A stretch of DNA of 64,000 bases from Peteryoungia ipomoeae (GTDB lineage: Bacteria > Pseudomonadota > Alphaproteobacteria > Rhizobiales > Rhizobiaceae). The position numbers and the translations under genes were made by a program. The stretch lies in contig NZ_STGV01000006.1 in the NCBI RefSeq assembly GCF_004912165.1, positions 1-64,000 on the forward strand. The letters are read 5' to 3'. A model generated the notes under the pieces. That model was given only the letters and a program-made list of their open reading frames with translations, searched no databases and was not told where the DNA came from. Below are positions 7,037 to 16,823 of this stretch, one piece after another (the first letter of the stretch is position 1; each line of letters opens with the position of its first letter).

Positions 7037-9399
7037 CTACGCAGCTTCCCAAACCTGATTGAGGATCTTTGCGGCCAGCGCGGCTTTGTCTTGCGGAAGG
7101 AAGCGACCGTAGTGCTGCTGAACTACATCGGGTGTATCCTGAATTGCGTAGCTCGCCTGCTCGTAGGATCCGGTCTGCTTCAGAATATGCGTCGCGAGAA
7201 TGTCCCGCAGGTTATGGGGGCCATGCGGCAACAAGCCTTTGATGGCACCCCGCCCGGTGTAAGGGTTGTAAATTCCATAGCGTTGGATGACTGTCCTCCA
7301 AGCTTCGTAGAACGTGGTCGAGTTGTAAGCTGCATCGGTGCTGTTGGTCTTCACCGTTTTGACGAACAGGGTTCCGGGATCTCTGGCGCCTCCAAGAAGG
7401 ACACCACGATGACGGTCGATATAGGCATCGAGATATTGGTAGAGGTCGAGCAGGTCCGGCAGTATCAGCCGAAACGGTTTCTGTCCGAAGAAGGATGAAC
7501 CGGAGTTTTTGAATGCGACCGACGGGATAAGGACCTCCACCCTTGGTCGCGATCACTCCAGCGCAGCTCACCGCATTTCAAATCCTCCAGCCGGCGCTCT
7601 GACGTCGGATAGTGTCCACGGGGGCAGACACGAAGTTGGCGAAGGTTCTTTTGCCTGAGCCCAAGGTGCAGGCCCAGGCGAAGCAACAAGAATGATCTAA
7701 CGGCCTCGGCGGCCGGTCGGGGATATCTGGCCTCATCCGGCATACGTCTCACGATCTCGTCCGTGATTTTGCGATATTCCGCCAGCGGGCTGTCCGCTTC
7801 AAGTACGCACATGATCGGTTCAAATGGATCGCGATGCACGCGCACCACTCGCTGGATCTCTTTGGAACGGTTAGCGGCATGTCGATGAAACGCATCACAG
7901 GCGCCATGCCAGTCGCGAGCTGCGAAATCGATTTCTTCCTGCTCAATCAAGCCCGCAATGGGCCTGACATTTCGAAGCAGCTCCGGATGCTGCCGGATCC
8001 AGCCGACGTCCGCGCGAGATAGGGCTTGGGCGACCATCAGCATGTCCTCTTCCCACTTGGTGTAGAAGCCACGTCGCTGCTCTCGCCACTGAAGATACCA
8101 GTCCCAAACACCGGGAAAGACGAGAAGGCCGAAGCTCAACCGGCTGAGTGGCACACCAAAACCCTTCACGACACCGTTGGGCGATGCGGCAAGGGCACCA
8201 AACATCAAGCCGAGGTGCTCAATCTTCTGGGACGCCGTTTCTTCACCCCAGACGCCGTTCCGTTGGAATCCAATCGCTGTGAGCGCCGACGTTTTGAAGC
8301 GGATGAGATCAGCCATTTCCATGGCAAGTCGCGGTGGTGCATCGACAACGCCGGAGAGCAGATCAGGATCATCAAGTTCTTCGGCAACGTTCTGAGTGGT
8401 GCCGGCCGCCGCGGCCAACGACCGAGAGGACAGAAAGCTGCTGCCATAGGTGACGCCGGGAAAGCGGATGGCATATCGCTGTTTGCTGGCCGCCGCCTGA
8501 TAGCGGCGATATTCCGTAGAGCCGGAAATGATCACCCGGCGCACCCAATCTAGGGTCTCTTCGCGCTTGGTAAAGGGAAGGCTGTTGAAGTCCTCGGGTA
8601 GGTGTAATGAAATCCGTCGACGCTCAGCTGGGCCGATGTCTCCGAGATCGTGACCATAGAGCGATCGCGCCTGATGCGGCAGTTTCTCTTTGAAATATCC
8701 TTCTGCAAGTCGATAGCGTCGCTCGATGCGGCGGAGAATATTGAAACTGGCAACGGATCGGGGCACACGCTCTCCCTGGATCCAGGATAGCAGCGTCTTA
8801 TTGTCGAAGGTTTCATTCAGATGAACAACGGCGCGGTAAAGCTGCCAATAGGTTTCGCCGAACCGACGCATATGATAGACCAATGCATCTTGAAAGCTTA
8901 CCGGGTCCTCTGTCGCGTCGAATAGTGGTTCCGGGAAGGGGCTGATCGGTTTTGGAGCAGGCCCACGTGGCGCCGTGTCAGACGGAGCAACGATGCCATC
9001 GGCCGTTGCACGTCGCGGCTTTCTGGTTGAAGGCGCGGAGGCTGCTTTTTTGGTGGGCACCATTTTGTCCGGGCTAGCGGTCGGATTTGGTGGCCGTTGT
9101 TCTTCGACTGCTGGCGGTCCGTCTAGCCATCGGATGATTGCGTCCAGGCCTGGCTGGAGCTGCTTTTTCAGTCCTGCAGTTAGCTCAGCTTCGACATCGC
9201 AGGCCTGGCCTATAGCCGTCCAGTCGAGTTGGCCGCTCCGGAGCGGGGGCGATCTCCGATAGATGATCAAGCTCATCAGGAAGGGCCGGATGTTCTCCAG
9301 CACCCGTTTGGATGTGATCGGCGCGATACGCAGTTCGCAGAATTGGGATATTTTTCGCTGAAAATGACGTGATGAAAGATCGTGTTTGGGCATGCTCAT
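7037..9399 (-). pseudogene. Large tyrosine recombinase, disrupted by a single-base frameshift
   Basis: This would encode ~787 residues closely related, along its whole length, to the intact 786-residue recombinase at 28899-31259. The frame breaks between 7536 and 7537: after codons for DQGW one G is missing, so GAG-GTC (E-V in the intact copy) becomes AGG-TCC. The frame resumes as VLIPSVAFKNSGSSFFGQK. The C-terminal catalytic box is intact in the second frame (PHNLRDILATH, then nucleophile QQHYGRF). The protein is dead unless the deletion is an assembly error or is bypassed. It lies 66 bp from att-like repeat A. Confidence 0.8.
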
Positions 9400-9632
9400 T
9401 CCGTTTCCCTAGGCAACAGTGCCGAGGGCGAGCGGAAATATGAGGTGAGCTTTAACAAAGCATGTATCGGGCGTGTCACTTCTGATGGCGCTTGTCGTGT
9501 TAGCTCCGATGTCGCCCGGATCAAAGCTCTGGAGTTCGACGTCGGCGTTAATTAAGCGCGCTTATCTAAGTCTGTCGATTAATTAAATGAAATGCGTCTT
9601 GCTTAAATAAGGCGCGGGGCTGATATTGGGTT

Positions 9633-10811
9633 ATGTCTGATTCCCAATCCAAAAACCGCCAGGGTCGTTTCGTCGAGACGGTCGTCGCCAGTGAAACGGT
9701 GCGTGCGTTCGTGCCCCCACCATTGCCGCCCGAACCGGCGATTGATGTGCTTTCATTGTTGGAGCGCCTTAGCTTGGCTGAACGCGCGCTCGGACGCCTG
9801 GATGGTATCACAATGCTGCTGCCGAGACAGGAGCTGTTTCTTTATATGTATGTGAGAAAGGAAGCTGTTCTTTCCTCGCAGATTGAAGGCACGCAGTCCA
9901 CGCTTTCCGATCTCTTGCGGTTTGAGACCGAAGCCCAAGCCGGACAGCCGGTTGATGATATCCGTGAGGTATCCAACTACGTAGACGCCATGATGTATGG
10001 TTTAGAGCGGCTGGAAACGCTTCCCATGTCGTTGCGTCTGATCCGTGAGATGCACGCCAGGCTCCTACAGAGTGGGCGAGGAGGCACCAAGGATCCTGGA
10101 GAGTTCCGCCGCTCGCAAAATTGGATTGGTGGGACGCGCCCCGGTAACGCACTCTTTGTACCGCCACCCGTCACTGAAATGGCCGGTTGCCTAGATGCGT
10201 TCGAGCGCTTCATGCATGACGATCAATCGCGGTTACCGGCGCTAATCAAAGCCGGCCTGTTGCATGTGCAGTTTGAAACGATCCATCCGTTTCTCGATGG
10301 AAATGGTCGTATCGGTCGTCTGCTGGTGACCCTGTATCTCTGCATCAACGGCGTTTTACGAAAGCCGCTTCTCTACCTCAGTCTTTATCTGAAGTCTCAT
10401 CGGAGAGAATATTATCGATTGTTGCAAGAGGTCCGTGAGCATGGAAACTGGGAAGCCTGGCTGGACTTCTTCCTGGCCGGCGTCGCGGACACCGCTAATC
10501 AAGCGTTTGAGGCTGCCACTCAGATCGTTGACCTTTTCAAGGAAGATCGGGAGCGGATCACGACGGAGAGTGATAGAGCGGGGTCGGCCCTTCGCATTCA
10601 CGAGCTGTTCCAACAGAATCCTTTTCACACAGCAAACCAGATTGTTCAGATAACAGGTTTGTCCGCGCCAACCGTCAACGCCGCGCTGGCCGATCTGGAG
10701 CGTCTGGGCATCGTTGATGAGGTGACCGGCCGCAAACGTGGCCGCGTGTTCAGCTACCGACGATATCTTGCAATTCTGAGCGAAGGCACGGATCCCTTGC
10801 CCCTCAGTTGA
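9633..10811 (+). CDS. Fic-domain protein with N-terminal inhibitory motif and C-terminal winged helix
   Basis: A 392-residue Fic enzyme, predicted to transfer AMP to a hydroxyl of a target protein. The catalytic motif HPFLDGNGRIGR is complete (catalytic His ~218). The inhibitory helix motif SSQIEG at ~80-85 precedes the Fic core, making it a class II self-inhibited Fic. The flap region (NWIGGTRPGNALFVPPP) is present. The C-terminal ~70 residues form a winged helix (HTANQIVQITGLSAPTVNAA) likely to bind DNA, so it may autoregulate. It is divergent from the broken recombinase and ends 19 bp before the weak att-like copy at 10830. Confidence 0.9.
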   Translation: MSDSQSKNRQGRFVETVVASETVRAFVPPPLPPEPAIDVLSLLERLSLAERALGRLDGITMLLPRQELFLYMYVRKEAVLSSQIEGTQSTLSDLLRFETEAQAGQPVDDIREVSNYVDAMMYGLERLETLPMSLRLIREMHARLLQSGRGGTKDPGEFRRSQNWIGGTRPGNALFVPPPVTEMAGCLDAFERFMHDDQSRLPALIKAGLLHVQFETIHPFLDGNGRIGRLLVTLYLCINGVLRKPLLYLSLYLKSHRREYYRLLQEVREHGNWEAWLDFFLAGVADTANQAFEAATQIVDLFKEDRERITTESDRAGSALRIHELFQQNPFHTANQIVQITGLSAPTVNAALADLERLGIVDEVTGRKRGRVFSYRRYLAILSEGTDPLPLS

Positions 10812-10829
10812 TGAGAAATGGAGGGGCCC

Positions 10830-10852
10830 TAGGTTCGATCGTCATCAAGAGC
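10830..10852 (+). repeat. Degenerate att-like copy F
   Basis: GGTTCGATC then, after four bases, TCAAG, in the same orientation and spacing as repeat A (15 of 23 positions). It lies just behind the Fic gene, as repeat D lies just behind the second Fic gene. The match is weak enough to be chance; the position is the main argument. Confidence 0.35.
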
Positions 10853-10982
10853 GAGGCTCGGCATTAGCGGGTTGAGGGTCCGTTTGCCCTCAGTAAATCC
10901 GCCGGCAGCAAGAATCAGTAATTCGGCTTTTACTTCGACGAATACGCGCTCCATCGACCCGATCTGACGGCGGCAATGAGGT

Positions 10983-11452
10983 GTGATACTGGCCGGCTGT
11001 TGGTCCCATAGCGGGCGCAAGTTCTACGAGCTCCATGCCTCGGATAGCTCCAAGATCGCCACCGAGACGGTGGAGCTGATGGCGAAGCTTTGGGAGGTGG
11101 AAGAAACGGCCCGGGGGCACAGCCCTGACGCCCGTGTCGCGGCGCGCCAGGGGCATCTGCTGCGGTTGTCATGGAGCTCTTCGCTCTCTGGCAGAAGACC
11201 CTGCCGCGGATCTCCGGCAAGTCGAAGCTCGCCGAGGCGATCCGCTATGCCACCTCGCGTCGCTCCATCTTCGAGCGTTTCCCTAGCGACGGCGGCGGAA
11301 GGACCTGGGCAACAATCGCCACGCTCTTTCAGACGGCGAAGATTAACAACGTCGATCCGCAGGCCTGGCTTTCCCAGACCCTCGAGCGCATCGCCAACGG
11401 CTGGCCCAGCAGCGATCTCGATGCACTCATGCCCTGGAATTACCCGCGCTGA
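10983..11452 (+). pseudogene. IS66-family TnpC C-terminal remnant
   Basis: Two frames carry recognisable TnpC pieces. One has LAGCWSHSGRKFYELHA with SSKIATETVELMAKLWEVEE; the other, from 11171, has MELFALWQKTLPRISGKSKL and ends DLDALMPWNYPR, the usual IS66 C-terminus. About 30 residues around the third catalytic acidic residue are deleted (the sequence jumps from RRSIFERF to GGGRTWATIATL near 11285), and a frameshift lies near 11160. It is a dead fragment next to an unrelated membrane-protein gene. Confidence 0.85.
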
Positions 11453-11567
11453 ACGACCTCAGCTTGCCGCTTACATTGTTCGATGTCGTAGCCAATTTTC
11501 TGCTTTGGTGCAACGCAACCTTAAGCTGTCCCTTCTTAAGGTTCGGTCTCTTTTTGGTGAGACCGTC

Positions 11568-13244
11568 ATGTATCGTAGCTGGACATTCATCTTGTTTTCT
11601 GTCGCTGCAGTTCTCTTTCTGCTGCAGGTTCTACCTATGCCCGGCATCTACCTGATGATGTTCGGAGCTGCCTTCTGGACGGGCTTTCTGCTCACGGCCG
11701 GGCTGATTGCCATGGGTGTGGAAGCCTATCTGAGGAGAATTCCCCGGTTCCTGATCCTTGTCCCTATTGTGATCTTTGGCGGCTATTATGGCCTTGCCAT
11801 CTGGCAGCGCGTGGAGGTGTTCCTGGTCGAGAGGCAGCTTCAGGCGGAAAACCCCTCCAATGTCGTCATGTTCGATCCGGCGGTCCATGATCTTGTTGTC
11901 GATGATGCCGCATCCTTCGTTCGCTCCAGCGCGATCGCTGCGGCCTTTGCGCGGGCCGCTACATCTCAGCCGGAAGGCTTCGTCAAAACCCACGCCGTTG
12001 AAAACATGAGCTGTGCGGTTCTCAAGGATGCAGTTGCCCGGCAGCCGGGCCGTCGTGTTCAGGTCTCCCAGAATATCCCCAGACATTCGGGGGAGGAAAT
12101 GCCGTGCTTCCTTGCCATGCCGGCCCGCCCCGAACGACAGGTCATCGAGATCATCTATCAGCCGGCAGCACCGGTGAGGTGGCCGGGCGAGATTGCGATA
12201 TCCGAGCACATGCTGAGCTTGAATGCACAGGCGATCGCAACTTATCGCACGGGGCGCACCAGGCTCCTTTCGCTGTTCCCCAAGGCCTATGTCGGCTGCG
12301 CTCTGATTTCGTCCAAACCTGCCTGGGAATGCGGAGCGACAGTGTCATGGGTCCGTTACCAGTTCGACGTCGCGCCGGGCGGGATCGAACGCGCGCACTA
12401 CCCTGATGTCTCAAACATCCTTCTTGGCATCCCCGTTCGCCAAGATGGCGCCGGTCCTTTTGCCGATGGCGCTTTCCTGCTCGCATCGGTCGAGGAGGAT
12501 GGTCAGAAATATGCGGACCTCGTCTTTGATGACCTGTTCGCCATGATGGATGAAGAGGACTACATGCCGCTTGAACATTCCGACAAGATACTGGACCGCT
12601 ATCCCGAGCGCCTTCATGGACATGGCGCTGAGCTGGCACGGGCCTATGCAAGCCTGTTGAAGGTAGCGATCGGCAACAACAATGCGCGGCCGCATGGTTT
12701 TGCGCAGCGTCGGGGCCTGCTTCTGCGTGCGCTCAGCATGCTGCCCTATGACGAGTTCAAGGCGGCGGCACCTGACCTTGTGGATGCAGTCGTTGCATGG
12801 CGCCATGACCCCATTTATGTCCGGGCAGCCATGCCTGACGCTGCCTACACGGACCTCTATTTTGACGCATTTCGCAAGAGTTGGGCCAGGCGCAAGCAAA
12901 GCCATTATCAGGAGCTCGAAGCTATTGCACTTTGCCGGATCGGCAACCTTCCCGCCGATATCGTCGATACCATCCGCACGCGCTACATGGAGGCTGGTGT
13001 CGATCCGGAAGGCGTCCGCCAGGCCTATTTTCTCCTGCTTATCAAGGCCGGTGCGCAAAAGACTGCCGTCGGCGGCCTTCCTCCACCAGGGGATCCGGCA
13101 AGGCAATGGCATGATCGTATTCTGGCGGGAGAAGGCAACGGACCGCTTGGGCCGAACAACTGCCTGCCAGACAGCCGCGTCATCACTTTGGAATTGAAGC
13201 TGCCCGGGTCGGCAGCCGATATGCGGCCCGTCCTTACCGACTAG
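11568..13244 (+). CDS. Large membrane-anchored protein of unknown function
   Basis: A 558-residue protein that I do not recognise. Three hydrophobic segments at the N-terminus (residues ~5-22, ~27-47, ~57-75) anchor a ~480-residue soluble part with no evident catalytic motif. The soluble part contains paired Cys in AVENMSCAVLKDA and MPCFLAMPA, plus CALISSKPAWECGATVSW. The start MYRSWTF is preceded by GGTGAGA; the frame runs on into the IS66 remnant, which is fortuitous. It has no operon partner, and att-like repeat B follows ~225 bp downstream. It may be cargo of the mobile region. Confidence 0.6.
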   Translation: MYRSWTFILFSVAAVLFLLQVLPMPGIYLMMFGAAFWTGFLLTAGLIAMGVEAYLRRIPRFLILVPIVIFGGYYGLAIWQRVEVFLVERQLQAENPSNVVMFDPAVHDLVVDDAASFVRSSAIAAAFARAATSQPEGFVKTHAVENMSCAVLKDAVARQPGRRVQVSQNIPRHSGEEMPCFLAMPARPERQVIEIIYQPAAPVRWPGEIAISEHMLSLNAQAIATYRTGRTRLLSLFPKAYVGCALISSKPAWECGATVSWVRYQFDVAPGGIERAHYPDVSNILLGIPVRQDGAGPFADGAFLLASVEEDGQKYADLVFDDLFAMMDEEDYMPLEHSDKILDRYPERLHGHGAELARAYASLLKVAIGNNNARPHGFAQRRGLLLRALSMLPYDEFKAAAPDLVDAVVAWRHDPIYVRAAMPDAAYTDLYFDAFRKSWARRKQSHYQELEAIALCRIGNLPADIVDTIRTRYMEAGVDPEGVRQAYFLLLIKAGAQKTAVGGLPPPGDPARQWHDRILAGEGNGPLGPNNCLPDSRVITLELKLPGSAADMRPVLTD

Positions 13245-13469
13245 GCGTAAGTCTTCGGCTGCTTCTCAAGCAGGGAGAGTGAAGGCATGTGTCCGACGAT
13301 GAGAACCTGTGTCAGGCTGCAACTTCGCCCATTGTATTGTCCCGCAGTTCCAGGGCACGCGAGCCTTACGGTCCCCTACGGGTCTCAAGGGTCGCTATCC
13401 TTCGGTCGTCCTGCGATCTGGCAGCTTGAGCGGCATTCGATAGCTGAACTGGCCCAGTGTCGCAGGTCG

Positions 13470-13492
13470 CTGGTTCGACTCCTTTCAAGGCG
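13470..13492 (+). repeat. att-like direct repeat B
   Basis: CTGGTTCGACTCC then TTTCAAGGCG: the same 23-bp pattern and orientation as A, C and D. It ends 6 bp before the stop codon of the EamA gene on the minus strand. The stretch upstream (13245-13469) has no gene I can support. Confidence 0.6.
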
Positions 13493-13498
13493 CATCCT

Positions 13499-14410
13499 TT
13501 ACGGCCTAGACGTCATCCACACGCCGACTAGAGTTATCACCAGCCCGCTCAGCATCATCAACGTCAGCGGCTCCGAAAACAGCATCCATGCCCACAGCAT
13601 TGTAACTGGCGGGCTTAGGTAAATGGCCGCGCTGACCTTTGCTGCTGGGAAGAGTCGAAGGCTGGTGTAATACACCGCGTAGGCTAGGAAAGTCGCGATC
13701 AGCACGAGCCAGGCCATGGCGAGCGCGAATTTCTGCGTGAGAGGAGGCACAAGGCTGCCTTGCATGCCCGCGCAAAGCCCGAAGAGAACCGCCCCCGTCA
13801 GCATCTGGACACAGAGACTTTGATGGACCGGCATGCGGCTCGTCGAGCTCCTCCTGTGCAGAACGGAGGCGAGGGCGAAGATCAACATTGATCCGACCGT
13901 GAGAACATAGGCCCAGGCTGGAGCGGTACCTATACCGAGGCTGTCAAAGGATACGATCAAGACACCTGAGACTGCGATTGCGGTCCCTTGCCACTGTCGT
14001 GTCGTCAAGCGCTCGCCGAGGACGGGTTGCGAGAGGGCAGCAACAGCAAGCGGAAGGAGGTCGGCGATGAGTGCTACCAAGCCGGTTGGCACTTTCTGCT
14101 CTATGGCGAGCGCGAAACCGCCCAGGTACAGAAAAACCGCCATGAACCCGAGTAACGCCTGATCCCTCACTGCAGCCAGCGACATTCTGGGACCAAAGGC
14201 CAGTGCGAACGGAAGTAGGATCAGTCCGGCCAGCAGGGTTCGCCAGAAGAGCAGCAGCATGACGCTTGCCTCCTCATTCGCATATCGGATCCCCACGAAC
14301 CCGGAGCTCCACCCAACGATCAAAAGGGTGGCCAATAGCGGCCACGAAAAAGAGCGGTAATGTAGGCCCTTAATGATGCCTTCGAAAATATTCACTGATA
14401 CCTCGTACAT
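13499..14410 (-). CDS. EamA-type permease, divergent from a LysR gene
   Basis: A 303-residue ten-helix DMT transporter. It has SWPLLATLLIVGWSSGFVGI at the N-terminus, LLLFWRTLLAGLILLPFAL, the first-repeat end PVLGERLTTRQWQGTAIAVS, and the second repeat with YAVYYTSLRLFPAAKVSAAI and a final helix LSGLVITLVGVWM. I start at MYEVSV; the frame stays open 66 codons further but would overlap the divergent LysR gene. The LysR neighbour, 129 bp away, likely controls it. The substrate is unknown; LysR-EamA pairs often handle amino acid or metabolite efflux. Confidence 0.8.
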   Translation of the reverse strand: MYEVSVNIFEGIIKGLHYRSFSWPLLATLLIVGWSSGFVGIRYANEEASVMLLLFWRTLLAGLILLPFALAFGPRMSLAAVRDQALLGFMAVFLYLGGFALAIEQKVPTGLVALIADLLPLAVAALSQPVLGERLTTRQWQGTAIAVSGVLIVSFDSLGIGTAPAWAYVLTVGSMLIFALASVLHRRSSTSRMPVHQSLCVQMLTGAVLFGLCAGMQGSLVPPLTQKFALAMAWLVLIATFLAYAVYYTSLRLFPAAKVSAAIYLSPPVTMLWAWMLFSEPLTLMMLSGLVITLVGVWMTSRP

Positions 14411-14539
14411 GCAGCCGCGTTTCAGGATTAACGAGCCGGCGACGCAATGCCGCATGACAAATGTCGATGAGACCATGACATTCGTTCTGCATCTGTCATA
14501 CTGTTGGGATCGCCCTGCAACACTGACGCGGATGTAAGG

Positions 14540-15427
14540 ATGATCGAGATCAACAGTCGCCGTTTGGAAATTGACGCACTGCGGGCAATGTGCGCGATCA
14601 AGCGTCACGGCGGAATCACTAGGGCCGCGGCTGCCTTAGGACTTTCGCAATCGGCCGTCAGCCATAAGATTCGGCGACTTGAGTTGAGTCTTGACTGCGA
14701 GTTGTTCTCGCGCCGAACAGGCGGCCCAGCTTTCACCACAGCTGGCCAGGAGCTCCTGGACTACGCTGGCAAGATTCTGGACCTGCACGATGAGGCTTTG
14801 CTGAGCCTCGCGAAGACGCCACTTGCGGGGCGACTGCTGCTGGGGTTCACAGAAGACACAGCTTGCAGCGACCTCGCGCGCATTCTTGGCCGCTTTAAAA
14901 AGCTGCACCCGAATGTGGTTGTTCGGACGAAGGTTCGCATGAGCCTTGTCCTTCGCGCCATGCTGGAGCGTGACGAGTTGGACGCTGCGATCGTTCAGAT
15001 TTTTGATCATGAAGTGAGGCCGACGGATGTTGTTCTCTACAAAGAAGCTCTTCGCTGGGTAAGCCATCCCGAGCTAGAGCTCCGACGCGAAGAGCCAATC
15101 CCGTTCTTGTCCTTCGATGATGACTGCTTTTATCGGAAGTGGGCGCTTGATGTAGGGCGGGATGATGTCGTTCTGGAAACGGTTTTTGAGTGTGCAAGCT
15201 CGGCGGGCATTGTCTCTGCGGTCAATGCCGGGATGGGCGTCGCATTGTTGAGCGATCGCCATATCAGGCGCAACATGCACATCATTACCGATCGCTTACC
15301 CGCACCCCCTTCGCTTGCCTATGTTGTACGGCGGGCACGGAAGGCGCGGAACCCGGCTCTTGACAGCCTCATCGCAGAAATACAAGCCGAGGTTGGGCGT
15401 CAGGGAGGACTGGCGTTGATTGGTTAA
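14540..15427 (+). CDS. LysR-family transcriptional regulator
   Basis: A 295-residue LTTR. The winged helix-turn-helix occupies residues ~8-66 (ALRAMCAIKRHGGITRAAAA, then LSQSAVSHKIRRLE). The effector-binding domain begins near residue 90 (GRLLLGFTEDTACSDLARIL). The start MIEINS has AAGG directly upstream. It probably regulates the divergently transcribed EamA permease through the intergenic region 14411-14539. Confidence 0.85.
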   Translation: MIEINSRRLEIDALRAMCAIKRHGGITRAAAALGLSQSAVSHKIRRLELSLDCELFSRRTGGPAFTTAGQELLDYAGKILDLHDEALLSLAKTPLAGRLLLGFTEDTACSDLARILGRFKKLHPNVVVRTKVRMSLVLRAMLERDELDAAIVQIFDHEVRPTDVVLYKEALRWVSHPELELRREEPIPFLSFDDDCFYRKWALDVGRDDVVLETVFECASSAGIVSAVNAGMGVALLSDRHIRRNMHIITDRLPAPPSLAYVVRRARKARNPALDSLIAEIQAEVGRQGGLALIG

Positions 15428-15672
15428 GTTCGGATGGGTTCGGATTGATGCCGCCATCGTTGCCAACACCGCTCATTGGTCCAGGTGCCGTGAGGCAGGC
15501 GCCACCTGAATGTGGGCCGGGCCCTACGACCCAGCCCGTGCCGCGATCAGGATTGTCGTCGATGTGACCAGAGAATAAGTGGCGACGCGGGTGACCAGCG
15601 ACCCATTGCTGTGCCCTCTGTGTATCCCCCATTGACGAACGATATAGCTCCTACATCGTCGCAATCAGCTTC

Positions 15673-16665
15673 TCATCTGACCATACCAGCTTCACCATCA
15701 GAGTAATTCACTGGCAGCCAGTCGAAGTTGTCGCCTTCCTTGAGCACATTGCCGATCCCCGGAAAGGCGATGTGCGCGCCGGCGACGAGATGGCCTTCGG
15801 CGATGGCTTCGGCGAAGGCTACGCGCCGGGATCGTACCGCGCCTGAACGATCCATGTCGAACTCGATAGTCACCTCAGGCTGGTCGAATTGAACGATATC
15901 GCCATGGGTGATGTCGCCCCAGAACACCAGTTTCTTCCCGGCGCTTTGAACCACGATCGAACTGTGGCCTGGAGTATGGCCAGGGCGCAGGATCGATTGG
16001 AAACCCGAAATCACCTCCTCATCATCCTCGAACACTTCAACCCGGCCCCGCTCAAGATACGGCCGAAGGCACTCCTCCGCCTCCTTGAACAGTTGCTGGT
16101 TCAAGCCTTCCGGTCGCGCCTCTGCCGGGGTTTTCAGCCAGAATTCAAGTTCACGCGCGGGAACATGCAGGGTTGCTTTCTCAAAGACGAGCTTCCCGTC
16201 CCGAGCCAGGCCACCGGAATGATCCGTGTGGACATGGGTCAAAATGACATGATCAATCTCAGAGGCCTTGTAGCCGGACGCTTCCAGGTTGGCGAGCAGA
16301 TGCCCGGCCTCCGCGCCTAAGTAGCTACCACTACCGGCATCTATGAGGACGAGACGCTGGCCGTCATTGACGAGGAAGGCGTTCACCGATGTGTCAGTCG
16401 GGATGTCACGGTAAGCTGCGTGCAGCAGTCGAGCGGCTTGCTCTGCAGTCACGTCACGATACATTTCCGGAAGAGGCAGCGGCAGTGTGCCGTCCGAGAG
16501 TGCCGTGATTTCCAGATCGCCCAGAGCAAGTCTGTAGAAACCGGGTGACTGAAAGTATTGCTTGGGGGCAGCCGCGAAAGTGAGGGAAGGGGCGCCCGAA
16601 ATGGCCGCGACCGTGGCTAGCATGGACGCCCCCTTGAGGACGTTTCGTCGTGTTATGCTGTTCAT
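15673..16665 (-). CDS. Metallo-beta-lactamase-fold hydrolase with Tat signal
   Basis: A 330-residue zinc-dependent MBL-fold enzyme. The N-terminus MNSITRRNVLKGASML is a Tat-type signal (twin Arg then a hydrophobic stretch ending SLTFAAA), so it is probably periplasmic. The metal motif HVHTDHSGG, then GHTPGHSSI and WGDITHGD, gives the His/Asp ligands. The C-terminal AGAHIAFPGIGNV supplies a further His. Such proteins act as lactonases, esterases or thiol hydrolases; the substrate is undetermined. The start is placed at the second Met with GAAGGATTT upstream. A LysR gene follows upstream on the same strand. Confidence 0.8.
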   Translation of the reverse strand: MNSITRRNVLKGASMLATVAAISGAPSLTFAAAPKQYFQSPGFYRLALGDLEITALSDGTLPLPLPEMYRDVTAEQAARLLHAAYRDIPTDTSVNAFLVNDGQRLVLIDAGSGSYLGAEAGHLLANLEASGYKASEIDHVILTHVHTDHSGGLARDGKLVFEKATLHVPARELEFWLKTPAEARPEGLNQQLFKEAEECLRPYLERGRVEVFEDDEEVISGFQSILRPGHTPGHSSIVVQSAGKKLVFWGDITHGDIVQFDQPEVTIEFDMDRSGAVRSRRVAFAEAIAEGHLVAGAHIAFPGIGNVLKEGDNFDWLPVNYSDGEAGMVR

Positions 16666-16823
16666 GATAAATCCTTCATCCATTGTCACCGAGCAGCGGC
16701 AATTCGATGCGCGCGGCGAGTACGGGATGAAAGTAAGTGGTGGTCGTTCGGGCGATTAGGCGCTGAACCTTGATCGCGCTGTCAGCGATTTGATTACAAT
16801 GAGGGATCGAGCAGATAGACTGC

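Noticed and set aside
10829..11020. 63-codon minus-strand ORF after the first Fic gene
   Set aside because: No ribosome site or recognisable sequence; overlaps the weak att-like copy and IS66 debris.
10983..13244. One 753-codon open frame joining an IS66 piece to the membrane protein
   Set aside because: The first 195 codons mix IS66 remnant sequence and non-coding bases; the gene proper starts at 11568 with its own ribosome site.
13245..13469. Small plus-strand ORF at 13287-13622
   Set aside because: Runs antisense into the EamA gene, no ribosome site and no coding character.
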